Notes under the pieces: model-generated | Told to the model about the DNA's origin: nothing | What the model saw: only the letters and a program-made list of their open reading frames with translations | Databases searched by the model: none | Shown here: positions 44,981 to 55,300 of the stretch, one piece after another | How positions within the stretch are numbered: the stretch's first letter is position 1 | Layout: every line of letters begins with the position of its first letter | Source: Acrocarpospora macrocephala | GTDB lineage: Bacteria; Actinomycetota; Actinomycetes; Streptosporangiales; Streptosporangiaceae | Length of the DNA: 64,000 bases | Assembly: GCF_009687865.1 (NCBI RefSeq) | Contig: NZ_BLAE01000003.1 | Span: forward strand, 116,873 to 180,872 | Reading direction: 5' to 3' | Translations under genes and position numbers: made by a program

Positions 44981-46207
44981 ATGAAGATTTCCGTGATTAT
45001 TCCCACCTACAATCGCGCTGAAATGCTGCGCGATACCCTTAATCACCTCGCCCGGCAGGACATTTCCGCCGACGATTTCGAGGTCATCGTCTCCGACGAC
45101 GGCTCCTCCGATCACACCAAGGACGTGGTCGACTCCTTCGCCGGGCAGCTGCACATGAAATACCACTTCATGGAGTATCTGGGGTTCCGGGCCGGGCACG
45201 CCCGCAACGCGGGGGCCAGGATGGCGTCCGCGCCGCTGTTCGTCTTCCTCGACACCGGCGGCATGGTCGGCCCCGGCTTCCTCCGCGCCCACCTGGCCGA
45301 GCACGCCCGTCCCGGCGGCCCGCGGGCCATCGTCGGGTACGCCTACGGCTACAACCCCGACTACGGCCACGACCAGGTGGACGCCATCGCCGAGGCGATG
45401 TCCCGGATGCCGCCCGAGCAGGTGGTCGAGCATTTCACCGGCCAGTCGTGGTTCCTGGACGTCAGGCACGGACTGTACGAGAAATATGACTTCGACCTGA
45501 GCCGCATGGCCATCCCGTGGCTGCTCTTCTTCACCATCAACGTCTCCGTCCCGGCCAAGGAGTTCCACGAGGTCGGCGGTTTCGACGAGGGCTTCGACCG
45601 CTGGGGCTGCGAGGACATGCATCTCGGCTTCAGGCTGTTCAAGAGCGGCGTGCCGCTGGTCCTGTCCAGGACGGCCTGGGCGCTGGAGTATCCGCACGAG
45701 CGGAACCGGGCCAACGACATGCAGGACGTCGCGATCAACCTGCGCTACTTCCTGCGCGGCTGGGAGGAGCCCCAGGTCGAGTTGCTCGCCCTGCTCATCC
45801 CGCGGCTGCTCTTCGGGACCATCGACGACGAGTGCCGTGCTGTGCTCGACTGGGCGGCGAGTGTCCGCGACCTGGACGTGTCCGCCGAGATCGACGCGGC
45901 CGTGCAGGAGATCGCGCCGACCGGCCGGATCGTCGTCATCGGCGCGGGCGGCCGGGTGCCGCCGTCGCTGCCCCCGGCCACCCTGTTCGACATCGACCGC
46001 GATCTGCTTCAGCGGGCGACCGCGGGCGGCGGCCACACCGGGCACCACCGGATCGGGCTGCTCACCGGTCTTGAGGACCAGTCCGTGGACACGGTCGTCA
46101 TCACCTCCCGCATGGCCGGGCTCTGGGATCGGTGGAGCGAGGACTTGCTGGCCGAGGCGGGACGGGTGGGGCGCAAGATCCACGTCACTTTCAGTGCGCA
46201 TTCTTAG
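44981..46207 (+). CDS. GT2 glycosyltransferase with methyltransferase-like C-terminal domain
   Basis: This 408-residue protein has a GT2 domain (about 1-265) starting MKISVIIPTYNRAEMLRDTL with VSDDGSSDHT and FDRWGCEDMHLGFRL, similar to the first GT2 of the operon. The remaining 140 residues (TGRIVVIGAGGRVPPS, TLFDIDRDLLQRA and LEDQSVDTVVITSRM) resemble a class I methyltransferase Rossmann domain with a shortened SAM-binding loop. The extension may be structural rather than catalytic. It closes the GT2/ABC/ABC/GT2 operon. Confidence 0.8.
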   Translation: MKISVIIPTYNRAEMLRDTLNHLARQDISADDFEVIVSDDGSSDHTKDVVDSFAGQLHMKYHFMEYLGFRAGHARNAGARMASAPLFVFLDTGGMVGPGFLRAHLAEHARPGGPRAIVGYAYGYNPDYGHDQVDAIAEAMSRMPPEQVVEHFTGQSWFLDVRHGLYEKYDFDLSRMAIPWLLFFTINVSVPAKEFHEVGGFDEGFDRWGCEDMHLGFRLFKSGVPLVLSRTAWALEYPHERNRANDMQDVAINLRYFLRGWEEPQVELLALLIPRLLFGTIDDECRAVLDWAASVRDLDVSAEIDAAVQEIAPTGRIVVIGAGGRVPPSLPPATLFDIDRDLLQRATAGGGHTGHHRIGLLTGLEDQSVDTVVITSRMAGLWDRWSEDLLAEAGRVGRKIHVTFSAHS

Positions 46208-46295
46208 AGATGCGCGGTCGCTCCCCGCATTCGAGTATCAATTCATCGGTAAAACGAGGAGGGACCGTGGAGACAAAGAATTCAGGGGGCCGGTC

Positions 46296-47243
46296 ATGAA
46301 GCGGCTCACATTATTCGCGGTAATCGCGGCGCTGGTGACCCTGTTCACCTCCGCCGCCGGGCCGGCCAACGCCGGCGGCGACCTCAGGCACGGCAAGGTC
46401 ACCGTGGACGGCGGCAGCATCCACTACGTCCGGGCCGGCAACGGCCCGCCGCTGGTGCTGCTGCACGGCTGGCTCGGCACCTGGTACACCTGGAACAAGG
46501 TCATCCCCGAGCTGGCCCGCGACCACACCGTGCTCGCCTTCGACCTGCCCGGCATCGGCGAGTCCAGCGTGTACGCCGGCGGCTACGACAAGGTCACCAC
46601 CGCCCACCGGATCCGCGAGGCGGTCCGCAAGATCGGCTTCCGCGGCCAGGTCGAGCTCCTCGCCCACGACGTCGGCGGCCAGGTCGCCTACCCCTACGCC
46701 CGGGACTTCCCCGGCGAGGTCACCAGGCTGGCGGTCATCGAGGCCCTGCTGCCCGGCTTCGGCCAGGAGGACTTCTACCCCTTCAGCTGGCACTTCCAGT
46801 TCAACATGTCACCCATCGCGGAAGCGGTCTGGGACACCGGCGACACCAAGCCGATCCTCGACCACTTCTTCGACGGCGCGCGGCACCCCGAGAACATCGC
46901 CCGCGAGGTCTTCTACAAGGCCTACTCCGACCCCGGCGACCGCCACGCCGGCTTCGAGTACTACCGCTCACTGGCCACGGACGCCGCCGACAACCAGGCC
47001 AACGCCGAGGCCAAGCGCCTGACGATGCCCGTCCTCGCGATCGGCGGCCAGCAGGCCCTGGGCGGAATCATCGCAGGCTCCTTCCGCCGCGTCGCCGACG
47101 ACGTCCGCGAAGTGATCGCCCCCGAATCCGGCCACTTCACCCCCGAAGAGAACCCCCAGTTCACCGCCGCCTGCACAAAACTCTTCTTCGCCAACACTCC
47201 CCAGCCGACTCCTCCCGCCGAACTCGCGGGTTGCGCCGCCTGA
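46296..47243 (+). CDS. Secreted alpha/beta hydrolase, epoxide-hydrolase-like
   Basis: The 315-residue protein has a signal peptide (MKRLTLFAVIAALVTLFTSA, cleavage near ANA). Its alpha/beta-hydrolase core shows oxyanion HGWLG, nucleophile Asp in LLAHDVGGQVAYPYA and catalytic His in APESGHFTPEENP. The Asp nucleophile points to epoxide hydrolase or haloalkane dehalogenase chemistry rather than ester hydrolysis. GGGGG lies about eight bases before the ATG at 46296. It sits next to the enediyne cassette and ends at a strong terminator. A role in detoxifying an epoxide-bearing metabolite is possible but unproven. Confidence 0.8.
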   Translation: MKRLTLFAVIAALVTLFTSAAGPANAGGDLRHGKVTVDGGSIHYVRAGNGPPLVLLHGWLGTWYTWNKVIPELARDHTVLAFDLPGIGESSVYAGGYDKVTTAHRIREAVRKIGFRGQVELLAHDVGGQVAYPYARDFPGEVTRLAVIEALLPGFGQEDFYPFSWHFQFNMSPIAEAVWDTGDTKPILDHFFDGARHPENIAREVFYKAYSDPGDRHAGFEYYRSLATDAADNQANAEAKRLTMPVLAIGGQQALGGIIAGSFRRVADDVREVIAPESGHFTPEENPQFTAACTKLFFANTPQPTPPAELAGCAA

Positions 47244-47259
47244 CCCAGCGTTTCATTGT

Positions 47260-47288
47260 CGCCGCCGCTCGGATTTCGAGCGGCGGCG
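47260..47288 (+). terminator. Terminator hairpin after the hydrolase gene
   Basis: CGCCGCCGCTCG pairs perfectly with CGAGCGGCGGCG (12 bp) around GATTT, followed by TTGTC. It lies 17 bases past the hydrolase stop and separates it from the enediyne cassette. Confidence 0.75.
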
Positions 47289-47389
47289 TTGTCATGTGCG
47301 CACGTTCGGAGATGGCTCGCGCACGTCCGGAGAAGCGTGGGTGCGGGGTGGCGGGGGATTGTGTGATTGACGCGATCCGAGGAGGGGCG

Positions 47390-48376
47390 ATGCCTACCAC
47401 GATTGGTTCGTTGCGCAGGCTGGTGTTGACGCCGGCGTTGCGGGAGGTGACTTTTGCCGCGCGGGGGTTTCCGGAGGGGCCGCCGGGGGCGACGCGGCAT
47501 CTGGAGGCGATTCCGCAGGCGGTGATCTGCGGGTTCGAGTGGGGGATCGACGCGCGGGACCAGTGGGAGGTGGAGCGGCGGCTGGAGCTAATCGAGCCGG
47601 AGCAGCGCGGGTTCGCCTACGAGGGGGCCACGATGGCGTTCACCGTGGTGGACGCGATGGGTGGGGGGCGTGGGAAGCGGACGAGGGACCTGTTGATGGG
47701 GCCGGGGCGGCCGCACATCTTCCTGACCTACATCGGGATCGGGTTCGCCATGGCGCGGCTGCCCCGGGTGCTGTGGAAGAAGGTGATGCCGGATCTGAGC
47801 GGCACGCCGTACTATCCCGCGATGACCTGGCTGGCCGTCGACGGGTACGGCTTCGACCGGGCCTACTTCGAGACCAGGCGCTGGGTGGACGAGCAGCGGA
47901 TCCCGGCCGCCTACCCGTGGGAGGGCCGGGCGGACTACTTCCCGCGCGCCATCGACCAGGGCATCGGCCGGGCGCTGTGGTTCATCCACGGCGGGCAGGT
48001 GCCGGGCGTGGCCGCCGCGGTGCGGCGGTTCGCGGGGGACCGGCAGGCCGACCTGTGGAGCGGGGTCGGGCTGGCGGCGACGTTCGCGGGCGGCTCGGAC
48101 CCGGCGGCGCTGGCGGCGCTGCGGCGCGAGTCGGGGGAGCACTGGGCGCAGCTGGCGCAGGGCGTGGTGTTCGCCGCGAAGGCCCGCCACTACGCCGGGC
48201 ACGTGCCCGAGCACAGCGCGGCGGGAGTGTCGATCCTGGCCGACCTGACGGTCGACGCGGCGGTCGCGGTGGCCGACGACTCGGCCGCGGATCCCGCCGA
48301 GAAGGCCGATCTCCCGGCCTACGAGTTGTGGCGGAATAACGTCCGCACCCGGCTTAATTCGCGTGAGCAAGTTTGA
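47390..48376 (+). CDS. Enediyne cassette DUF1702 protein, copy 1
   Basis: The 328-residue protein has the DUF1702 signatures RGFAYEGATMAFTVVDAM, IFLTYIGIGFAMARLPRV, WLAVDGYGFDRAYF and AIDQGIGRALWFI. DUF1702 proteins (UnbL/E3 group) are a conserved part of enediyne clusters, with no established chemistry that I know of. GGAGGGG precedes the ATG by two bases, so spacing is tight. A second copy follows 46 bp later, and both lie upstream of unbV on the same strand. Confidence 0.85.
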   Translation: MPTTIGSLRRLVLTPALREVTFAARGFPEGPPGATRHLEAIPQAVICGFEWGIDARDQWEVERRLELIEPEQRGFAYEGATMAFTVVDAMGGGRGKRTRDLLMGPGRPHIFLTYIGIGFAMARLPRVLWKKVMPDLSGTPYYPAMTWLAVDGYGFDRAYFETRRWVDEQRIPAAYPWEGRADYFPRAIDQGIGRALWFIHGGQVPGVAAAVRRFAGDRQADLWSGVGLAATFAGGSDPAALAALRRESGEHWAQLAQGVVFAAKARHYAGHVPEHSAAGVSILADLTVDAAVAVADDSAADPAEKADLPAYELWRNNVRTRLNSREQV

Positions 48377-48422
48377 AGTAGACGCACCTCCACAGTCAAT
48401 GGATATTTGATATGTGGCTAAT

Positions 48423-49388
48423 ATGGTGCGTGCGCTGAGGCGCAAAATACTAACCCCGGACATGTCCGCCACAAGGCTCGACGTGCGGGGCTTCCACGAA
48501 AAGAGCCCAGCCGCCAAAGAATTACTCGAAACGGTCGGGCGATCATTTCTCACCGGATTCGCCCACGCCGCCGAGGCGCGCACACCCGCCGACGCGGAAG
48601 AATTGCTGGAGAGAATTACCAAACGATTCCGCGGATTCGCCTACGAGGGCGCGGCGATGGCATTCACCATCGTCGACGCGCTGCCATTCGGCGGGCGCGG
48701 AAGGCTCCAGGGATTCCTCGAAGGGCGCGGCAAGGACCACGTCTACATGGTCTATGTCGGGGTCGGCTGGGCGATGGCCCGGCTGCCCCGGATGGTGTGG
48801 TCGCGCGTCCAGGCCCCCGATCCGCTGCTGCGCTGGCTGGCCCTGGACGGCTACGGCTTCCACCAGGCGTACTTCCAGACCGCCAAGTACGTGCACGGCC
48901 AGTTCCAGGAGCCGCGCTTCCCGTGGCCGCGCGGCGACCACGGCGGCTACCAGAACCGGGCCATCGACCAGGGCATCGGCCGGGCCATGTGGTTCGTCGG
49001 CGGAACCGACCCCGACCTGGTCGCCTCGATGATCGAGAAGTTCCCGCAGGCCCGCCGCGCCGACCTGTACGCCGGCACCGGCCTGGCCGCCACCTACGCG
49101 GGCGGCGCCTCGGAAGCCGAACTACGCGAACTCTGGGAACGGGCGGGACAGTACCGGCCGCAGGTCGCGCAGGGCAGCGCGTTCGGCGCGACCGCCCGGG
49201 TCCAGGCCGGGCTGCTCGGCCCGCACACCGAGCTGGCCGTCCGCGTCTTCTGCGGGATGACGCCGGAGAAGGCGTCCCTGATCTGCGCGGAGGCCCTGCC
49301 CGACGGGCCGCTGGACGGCGCCCCACCCGGCTACGAGGTGTGGCGCCAGCGCATCGCCGATGAATTCGTATCTCTTGGGAGGTGTTAG
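48423..49388 (+). CDS. Enediyne cassette DUF1702 protein, copy 2
   Basis: The 321-residue protein shares RGFAYEGAAMAFTIVDALPF, YVGVGWAMARLPRM, WLALDGYGFHQAYF and AIDQGIGRAMWF with copy 1. The two are diverged paralogues rather than a recent duplication. The start is uncertain: GTG 48414 and ATG 48423 are both possible and neither has a clear ribosome site. It ends three bases before the unbV start, so translation is probably coupled. Confidence 0.85.
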   Translation: MVRALRRKILTPDMSATRLDVRGFHEKSPAAKELLETVGRSFLTGFAHAAEARTPADAEELLERITKRFRGFAYEGAAMAFTIVDALPFGGRGRLQGFLEGRGKDHVYMVYVGVGWAMARLPRMVWSRVQAPDPLLRWLALDGYGFHQAYFQTAKYVHGQFQEPRFPWPRGDHGGYQNRAIDQGIGRAMWFVGGTDPDLVASMIEKFPQARRADLYAGTGLAATYAGGASEAELRELWERAGQYRPQVAQGSAFGATARVQAGLLGPHTELAVRVFCGMTPEKASLICAEALPDGPLDGAPPGYEVWRQRIADEFVSLGRC

Positions 49389-49391
49389 TCA

Positions 49392-51335
49392 GTGGCAAGC
49401 ACAGCTGGCTGGGTCCGCAGGCAACTGCCGGGCATCGTGGCACTGGTGGCGCTGGCGGTGGCGTACGTCATCGTCAAGCTGCCCACCCCGTCCCCGGCGG
49501 AACGGGCCGACATCGCGAGCACGTACGCGTTCCAGCCGATGAACATCGCCATGCCGAGCGGGTTCAAGCAGCAGACGATCCGCCGCGTCAACAAGGACTA
49601 CAAGCACATCGACGCGTGGATCTCCTCGGTCGGCTCCGGCATCGCCATGAACGATCTGGACGGCGACGGCCTGGCCAACGACCTGTGTGTCACCGACCCG
49701 CGCATCGACCAGGTCGTGGTCACCCCGACCCCCGGCCTGAAGTCCGACCGGTACGCGCCGTTCGCGCTGGTCCCGGCCGGGCTGCCGATGAACGACGTGA
49801 TGGCCCCGATGGGGTGCGTGCCCGCCGACCTGAACGAGGACGGCCGGATGGACCTGCTGGTCTACCTGTGGGGGCGGACGCCGATCATCTACCTGGCCAA
49901 AGCGGATGCGAAGGGCCTGAGCGCAGGGGCGTACCAGGCGATCGAGGCCGTGCCGCCGCGGAGCAGCACCCCGGGCTACACCGGCCCGCAGTGGAACACC
50001 AACGCCGTGGTCGTCGACGACTTCGACGGCGACGGCCACGACGACGTATACGTGGGTAACTACTTCCCGCACGGCCCGGTCCTGGACGACCGGCTGAGCG
50101 GCGGCGTCGTCATGAACGCCTCCATGTCGCGCGGCCTCAACGGTGGTGAGGACTACTTCCTGCGCTGGACCGCGTCCGGGCCGGACTCGGTCACCTTCCA
50201 GCAGATCGACAACGGGCTGCCGCGCACCGTCTCCGCGGGCTGGGTGCTGGCCGCCGGGGCCACCGACGTGGACGGCGACATGCTGCCCGAGATGTACCTC
50301 GGCCACGACTTCGGCCCCGACCGGATGCTGCACAACGCGTCTACCCCGGGCCGGATCAGGTTCACCGTGGCCGAAGGCACCAGGACCCCGCTGATCCCCA
50401 AGTCCAAGGTGGTCGGCCGGGACTCGTTCAAGGGCATGGGCGTCGACTTCGGCGACCTCAACGGCGACGGCCTCTACGACATGTTCGTCAGCAACATCAC
50501 CACCTCCTTCGGCATCGAGGAGAGCAACTTCGCCTTCATGAGCACCGCGAAGGACAAGAGCCAGATGCGCGCCGACCTGACCTCCGGGCACGCGCCCTGG
50601 GAGGACCTGAGCGCGCCCCTCGGCCTGGCCTGGTCCGGCTGGGGCTGGGACCTGAAGATCGCGGACTTCGACAACAGCGGCCAGCCGGCCATCGCGCAGA
50701 CCACCGGCTTCGTCAAGGGCGAGGTCAACCGGTGGCCGCTGCTGCAGGAGCTGGCCACCGCCAACGACGGCGTGCTCGAATTCCCGATGTGGTGGCCGAA
50801 CGTGACGGCCGGGGACGACGTCGCCGGCGGCCAGACCTTCGCCTTCTACGCCAAGGGCAAGGACGGCTACTGGAGCAACGTGGCCGGCGAGCTCGGCCTG
50901 GCCATCCCCGTGCCCACCCGCGGCGTCGCCACCGGTGACGCGGACGGAGACGGCCGCCTGGACATGGCGCTCGCCCGGCAGTGGGACGAGCCCGTCTTCT
51001 ACCAGAACACCAGCCCTGCCAAGGGCGGCTTCCTCGGCCTGCGGCTCACCCACGAGCAGGACGGCGACATCAAGCCCGGCTCGCCGGTGGTGGGCGCGCA
51101 GGTCACGGTGACCATGCCCGGCGGCGGCAAGCAGGTGTCCCGGGTGGACGGCGGCAGCGGCCACTCCGGTAAGCGCAGCAGCGAGGTGCACTTCGGCCTC
51201 GGCGACAACGTGACCGGCCCGCTCCAGGTGAACCTCTGCTGGCGCGACCGCACCGGTCAGATCCACGAACAGAATCTGCAGCTGACGCCGGGCTGGCACA
51301 ACATCCAGCTGGGCGCTCAGGCAACGGAGAGGTGA
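49392..51335 (+). CDS. unbV: Enediyne cassette protein UnbV (FG-GAP repeats, ASPIC/UnbV domain)
   Basis: The 647-residue protein has one N-terminal membrane helix (about 14-29) and at least six Ca-binding-type FG-GAP repeats: NDLDGDGLAND, ADLNEDGRMDLLV, DDFDGDGHDDVYV, GDLNGDGLYDMFV, ADFDNSGQP and GDADGDGRLDMAL. The C-terminal ASPIC/UnbV domain runs from GFLGLRLTHEQDGD to the end. GTG at 49392 follows GGGAGG. UnbV is one of five genes conserved across enediyne clusters. Its location, probably outside the cell and membrane-anchored, is inferred from the helix. Confidence 0.92.
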   Translation: MASTAGWVRRQLPGIVALVALAVAYVIVKLPTPSPAERADIASTYAFQPMNIAMPSGFKQQTIRRVNKDYKHIDAWISSVGSGIAMNDLDGDGLANDLCVTDPRIDQVVVTPTPGLKSDRYAPFALVPAGLPMNDVMAPMGCVPADLNEDGRMDLLVYLWGRTPIIYLAKADAKGLSAGAYQAIEAVPPRSSTPGYTGPQWNTNAVVVDDFDGDGHDDVYVGNYFPHGPVLDDRLSGGVVMNASMSRGLNGGEDYFLRWTASGPDSVTFQQIDNGLPRTVSAGWVLAAGATDVDGDMLPEMYLGHDFGPDRMLHNASTPGRIRFTVAEGTRTPLIPKSKVVGRDSFKGMGVDFGDLNGDGLYDMFVSNITTSFGIEESNFAFMSTAKDKSQMRADLTSGHAPWEDLSAPLGLAWSGWGWDLKIADFDNSGQPAIAQTTGFVKGEVNRWPLLQELATANDGVLEFPMWWPNVTAGDDVAGGQTFAFYAKGKDGYWSNVAGELGLAIPVPTRGVATGDADGDGRLDMALARQWDEPVFYQNTSPAKGGFLGLRLTHEQDGDIKPGSPVVGAQVTVTMPGGGKQVSRVDGGSGHSGKRSSEVHFGLGDNVTGPLQVNLCWRDRTGQIHEQNLQLTPGWHNIQLGAQATER

Positions 51336-51340
51336 CTCCT

Positions 51341-52336
51341 ATGGCTGCACAGAACGGATCCGCGAACGGCGCACATCCGGTGGCCGAACCGCCTCGGCAC
51401 GACGCCAAGGTGATCACCGCGCTACGCCGGTTCGCCATCTCCATCACGGTCTTCAACATCCTGGGCTACACCTGGCTGGGCTTCGAGCAGCCGTACCTGT
51501 GGCCGTTCATCGCGCTGGCCACCGGCTACACGGTGGAGATCGTGCTGGAGATCATCGGCGCCCGGGTGGAGCGGCGTGCCCCGCGCTTCCGGGGCAACGG
51601 GGCCAAGGGAATGATGGAGTTCCTCTACCCGGCGCACATCACCAGCCTGGCGATGAACATGCTGATCTACGTCAACGACCGGGTGCTGGTGATGATCTTC
51701 GGCGTGATGGTCGCGGTCGGGGCCAAGTGGATCCTGCGGGCCCCGGTGCGGGGGCGGCTGCGCCACTTCATGAACCCGTCCAACTTCGGCATCACGATCA
51801 TCCTGCTGGTCTTCCCGTGGGCCAGCATCGCGCCGCCGTACCACTTCACCGAGCACATCACCGGGGCGCTGGACTGGCTGCTCCCGCTGGGCATCGTCAT
51901 GGCCGGGACCATGATCAACGCCATGCTGACCGGGCGGACGTACTTGATCATGGCCTGGCTCGGCGGGTTCGCCCTGCAGGCCCTGGTGCGCGGCGTGCTC
52001 CTCGACGTCAACATCCTCGGCGGCCTGGCCACCATGACGGGGGTCGCGTTCGTGCTGTTCACCAACTACATGATCACTGACCCGGGCACCAGCCCGTCCA
52101 AACCGGGGGCGCAGATCGCCTTCGGCGGCGGCGTGGCGCTGACCTACGGCGTGCTGACCGGCATGAGCATCCCGTATGGGATCTTCTTCGCCACCGCCAT
52201 CGTCTGCCTGGTGCGCGGCGGCTTCCTGTGGTCCCTGCACTTCTCCGAGCGGTCCAGGGCCAAGCAGGAGGCGGCGGCGCTGGCCGCGGCCGAGGCCGCG
52301 CTGGCCAAGCCGGGCAGGGAGGTCGCGCCCGTATGA
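51341..52336 (+). CDS. unbU: Enediyne cassette membrane protein UnbU
   Basis: The 331-residue integral membrane protein has about eight hydrophobic segments and the RnfD/NqrB-like pattern: MEFLYPAHITSLAMNML, HFMNPSNFGITIILLVFPW and TNYMITDPGTSPSKPGAQ. It is the UnbU/E5 member of the enediyne core. The TDPGTSP motif in related redox pumps is the FMN-linkage region, which suggests electron transfer across the membrane. ATG at 51341 follows GGAGAGG; a GTG at 51332 overlaps the unbV stop. It ends with ATGA overlap to the PKS gene. Confidence 0.9.
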   Translation: MAAQNGSANGAHPVAEPPRHDAKVITALRRFAISITVFNILGYTWLGFEQPYLWPFIALATGYTVEIVLEIIGARVERRAPRFRGNGAKGMMEFLYPAHITSLAMNMLIYVNDRVLVMIFGVMVAVGAKWILRAPVRGRLRHFMNPSNFGITIILLVFPWASIAPPYHFTEHITGALDWLLPLGIVMAGTMINAMLTGRTYLIMAWLGGFALQALVRGVLLDVNILGGLATMTGVAFVLFTNYMITDPGTSPSKPGAQIAFGGGVALTYGVLTGMSIPYGIFFATAIVCLVRGGFLWSLHFSERSRAKQEAAALAAAEAALAKPGREVAPV

Positions 52337-55300
52337 CCAGGATCGCCATCGTCGGGATGGCCTGCCGTTACCCGGACGCGGACTCCCCGCGCGAGCTGTG
52401 GGAGAACGCCCTCGCCGGGCGCCGGGCCTTCCGGCGGCTGCCCGACCAGCGGATGCGGCAGGCCGACTACTGGGACGCCGACCCGGCCGCCCCGGACCGG
52501 TTCTACGCCCGCAACGCCGCGGTCATCGAGGGGTACGAATTCGACCGGATGGCGTACAAGATCGCCGGCAGCACCTACCGCTCCACCGACCTCACCCACT
52601 GGCTGGCCCTCGACACCGCCGCCAGGGCCCTCGCCGACGCGGGGTTCCCCGGCGCCGAGGGCCTGCCCAGGGAGCGCACCGGCGTGATCGTCGGCAACAC
52701 GCTGACCGGGGAGTTCGCCCGGGCCAACGTGATGCGGCTGCGCTGGCCGTACGTGCGGCGGACCGCGGCGGCGACGCTGAAGGAGCACGGCTGGGACGAC
52801 GCGAAAGTGGCCGCGTTCCTCAGAGATTACGAGACCGTCTACAAGGCGCCGTTCCCCGGCATCGACGAGGACAGCCTGGCCGGCGGCCTGGCCAACACCA
52901 TCGCCGGGCGGATCTGCAACCACTTCGACCTGAAGGGCGGCGGCTACACCGTCGACGGCGCCTGCTCCTCCTCGCTGCTCTCGGTGGCGACGGCGTGCCG
53001 GTCGCTGGTCGACGGAGATGTGGACGTGGCCGTCGCGGGCGGCGTGGACCTGTCCATCGACCCGTTCGAGGTGATCGGCTTCGCCAAGACCGGGGCGCTG
53101 GCCAGGGGTGAGATGCGGCTGTACGACAAGGGCTCCAACGGCTTCTGGCCCGGCGAGGGCTGCGGGATCATCGTGCTGATGCGGGCGGCCGACGCCGAGG
53201 AGGCGGGCCGCCGGATCTACGCGACGATCGCTGGCTGGGGCATCTCCTCCGACGGCAAGGGCGGCATCACCCGGCCCGAGGTGGCCGGATACCAGCTGGC
53301 GCTGCGCCGGGCGTACGAGCGGGCCGGGTTCGGGATCGAGACCGTGCCCCTGTTCGAGGGGCACGGCACCGGCACCCAGGTGGGCGACAAGACCGAGCTC
53401 ACCGCGCTGTCGCTGGCCCGCAGGTCGGCCGACCCGGATGCCGCGCCCGCGGCGATCAGCTCCATCAAGGGCATGATCGGGCACACCAAGGGCGCGGCCG
53501 GGGTGGCCGGGCTGATCAAGGCGGCGATGGCGGTGCACCAGCAGGTGCTGCCGCCGACCATCGGGTGCGTGGACCCGCACCCGGTGCTGGCCGAGGAGCC
53601 GGTCGCGCTGCGGGTGCTCCGCAAGGCGGAGGCCTGGCCGAGCGGCCAGCCGGTCAGGGCCGGGGTGACCGCGATGGGGTTCGGCGGGATCAACACCCAC
53701 CTGGTGCTGGAGCGGTCGGGGGCGCGCAAGCGGGCCCCCTTCGATCCGCGCACCAAGGCGCTGGCGGCGTCCGCGCAGGACGCCGAGCTGCTGCTGGCGG
53801 ACGCCGGATCGCTGGCGGAGCTGCGGGAACGGGTGGCCGAGCTGGTGGGCTTCGTGCCCGCTTTGTCGTACGCGCAGCTGGGCGACCTGGCCGCGGTCCT
53901 CCAGCGCGACCTGCGCGAACTGCCGTACCGGGCGGCCGTGATCGTGTCCTCGCCCGAGGACGCCGAGGCGCGGCTGCGCCGGATCCTGGAGGCGCTGGAC
54001 GCGGGCGAGACCAGCCTCCTCGACGGGCGGGCCTTCCTCGGCCACGTGACCGGCATCGGCAGGGTCGGCTACCTCTTCCCCGGCCAGGGTTCCGGCCGGG
54101 GCCTCAGCGGCGGCGCGCTGCGCCGCCGGTTCGCCGAGGCCGACGAGGTGTACGCCAAGGCGGCCCTGCCCGCCGACGGAGACGTGGTCGCCACCGCAGT
54201 GGCTCAGCCCAGGATCGTCACCGGTTCGATGGCGGGCCTGCGGGCGCTGACCACGCTCGGCATGGAGGCCACCGTCGCCGTCGGGCACAGCCTGGGCGAG
54301 ATCTCCGCCCTGCACTGGGCCGGGGCGATGGACGAGGAGACGCTGCTCAGCGTGGCCGCCGTGCGCGGCCAGACGATGACCGAGCACAGCTCGTCCGGCA
54401 CGATGGCCGGTCTGGCCGCGTCCCCCGACGCCGCCCTCGACCTGATCGGGACCGACCCGGTGGTGATAGCGGGATACAACGGCCCCGAGCAGACGGTCGT
54501 CGCCGGAACCGCCGAAGCGGTCGAGGCGGTCGGCCGCAGGGCCGCCGCGGCCGGGGTGACCTGGACGCCGCTGCGGGTCTCGCACGCGTTCCACTCGCCG
54601 CTGGTCGCACCCGCCGCGGCCGCGTTCGCGGCGAAGCTGGACCGGGGCGCGTTCGGCCAGATCGGCGCCAGGATCGTGTCCACGGTCACCGGCGACGCGC
54701 TGGCCGCCGACACCGACATCCCCGCGCTGCTCCGGCTGCAGATCACCGAGCCGGTGCAGTTCGCGCAGGCCGTGGAGCTGGCGGCCAAGGACATCGACCT
54801 GTTCGTGGAGGTCGGGCCAGGCCGGGTGCTCAGCGGCCTGGCCACCGGCGTCACCGGCGTGCCCGCCGTGTCCATGGACACCGACGACGAGTCGCTGGCC
54901 GGGCTGCTGCGCGTGGTGGCCGCCGCCTACGTGACCGGAGTTCCGGTCACGCCCGAGGCGCTCTTCCACGGGCGGCTGGTCCGGCCGCTGGAGATCGGGC
55001 AGGAGTTCTCGTTCTTCGCCAGCCCGTGCGAGCAGGTCCCCGACGTGGACATCGCCGCCGCCCCGGTGCTCGCCGTCGCCACGGCGACAGTGGCGGCCGA
55101 GGCGGGCGAGTCCGTCGTCGACCTGCTCAGGAGGCTGGCCGCCGAACGGGCCGAACTGCCCGTGGAGATGGTCGCCCCCGGCAGCCACCTCCTCGACGAC
55201 CTGCACCTCAGCTCCATCACCGTCGGCCAGATCGTCAACCAGGCCGCCCAGGCGCTCGGGGTGCCCCCGGCCACGGCGCCGATGAACTTCGCCACCTCGA

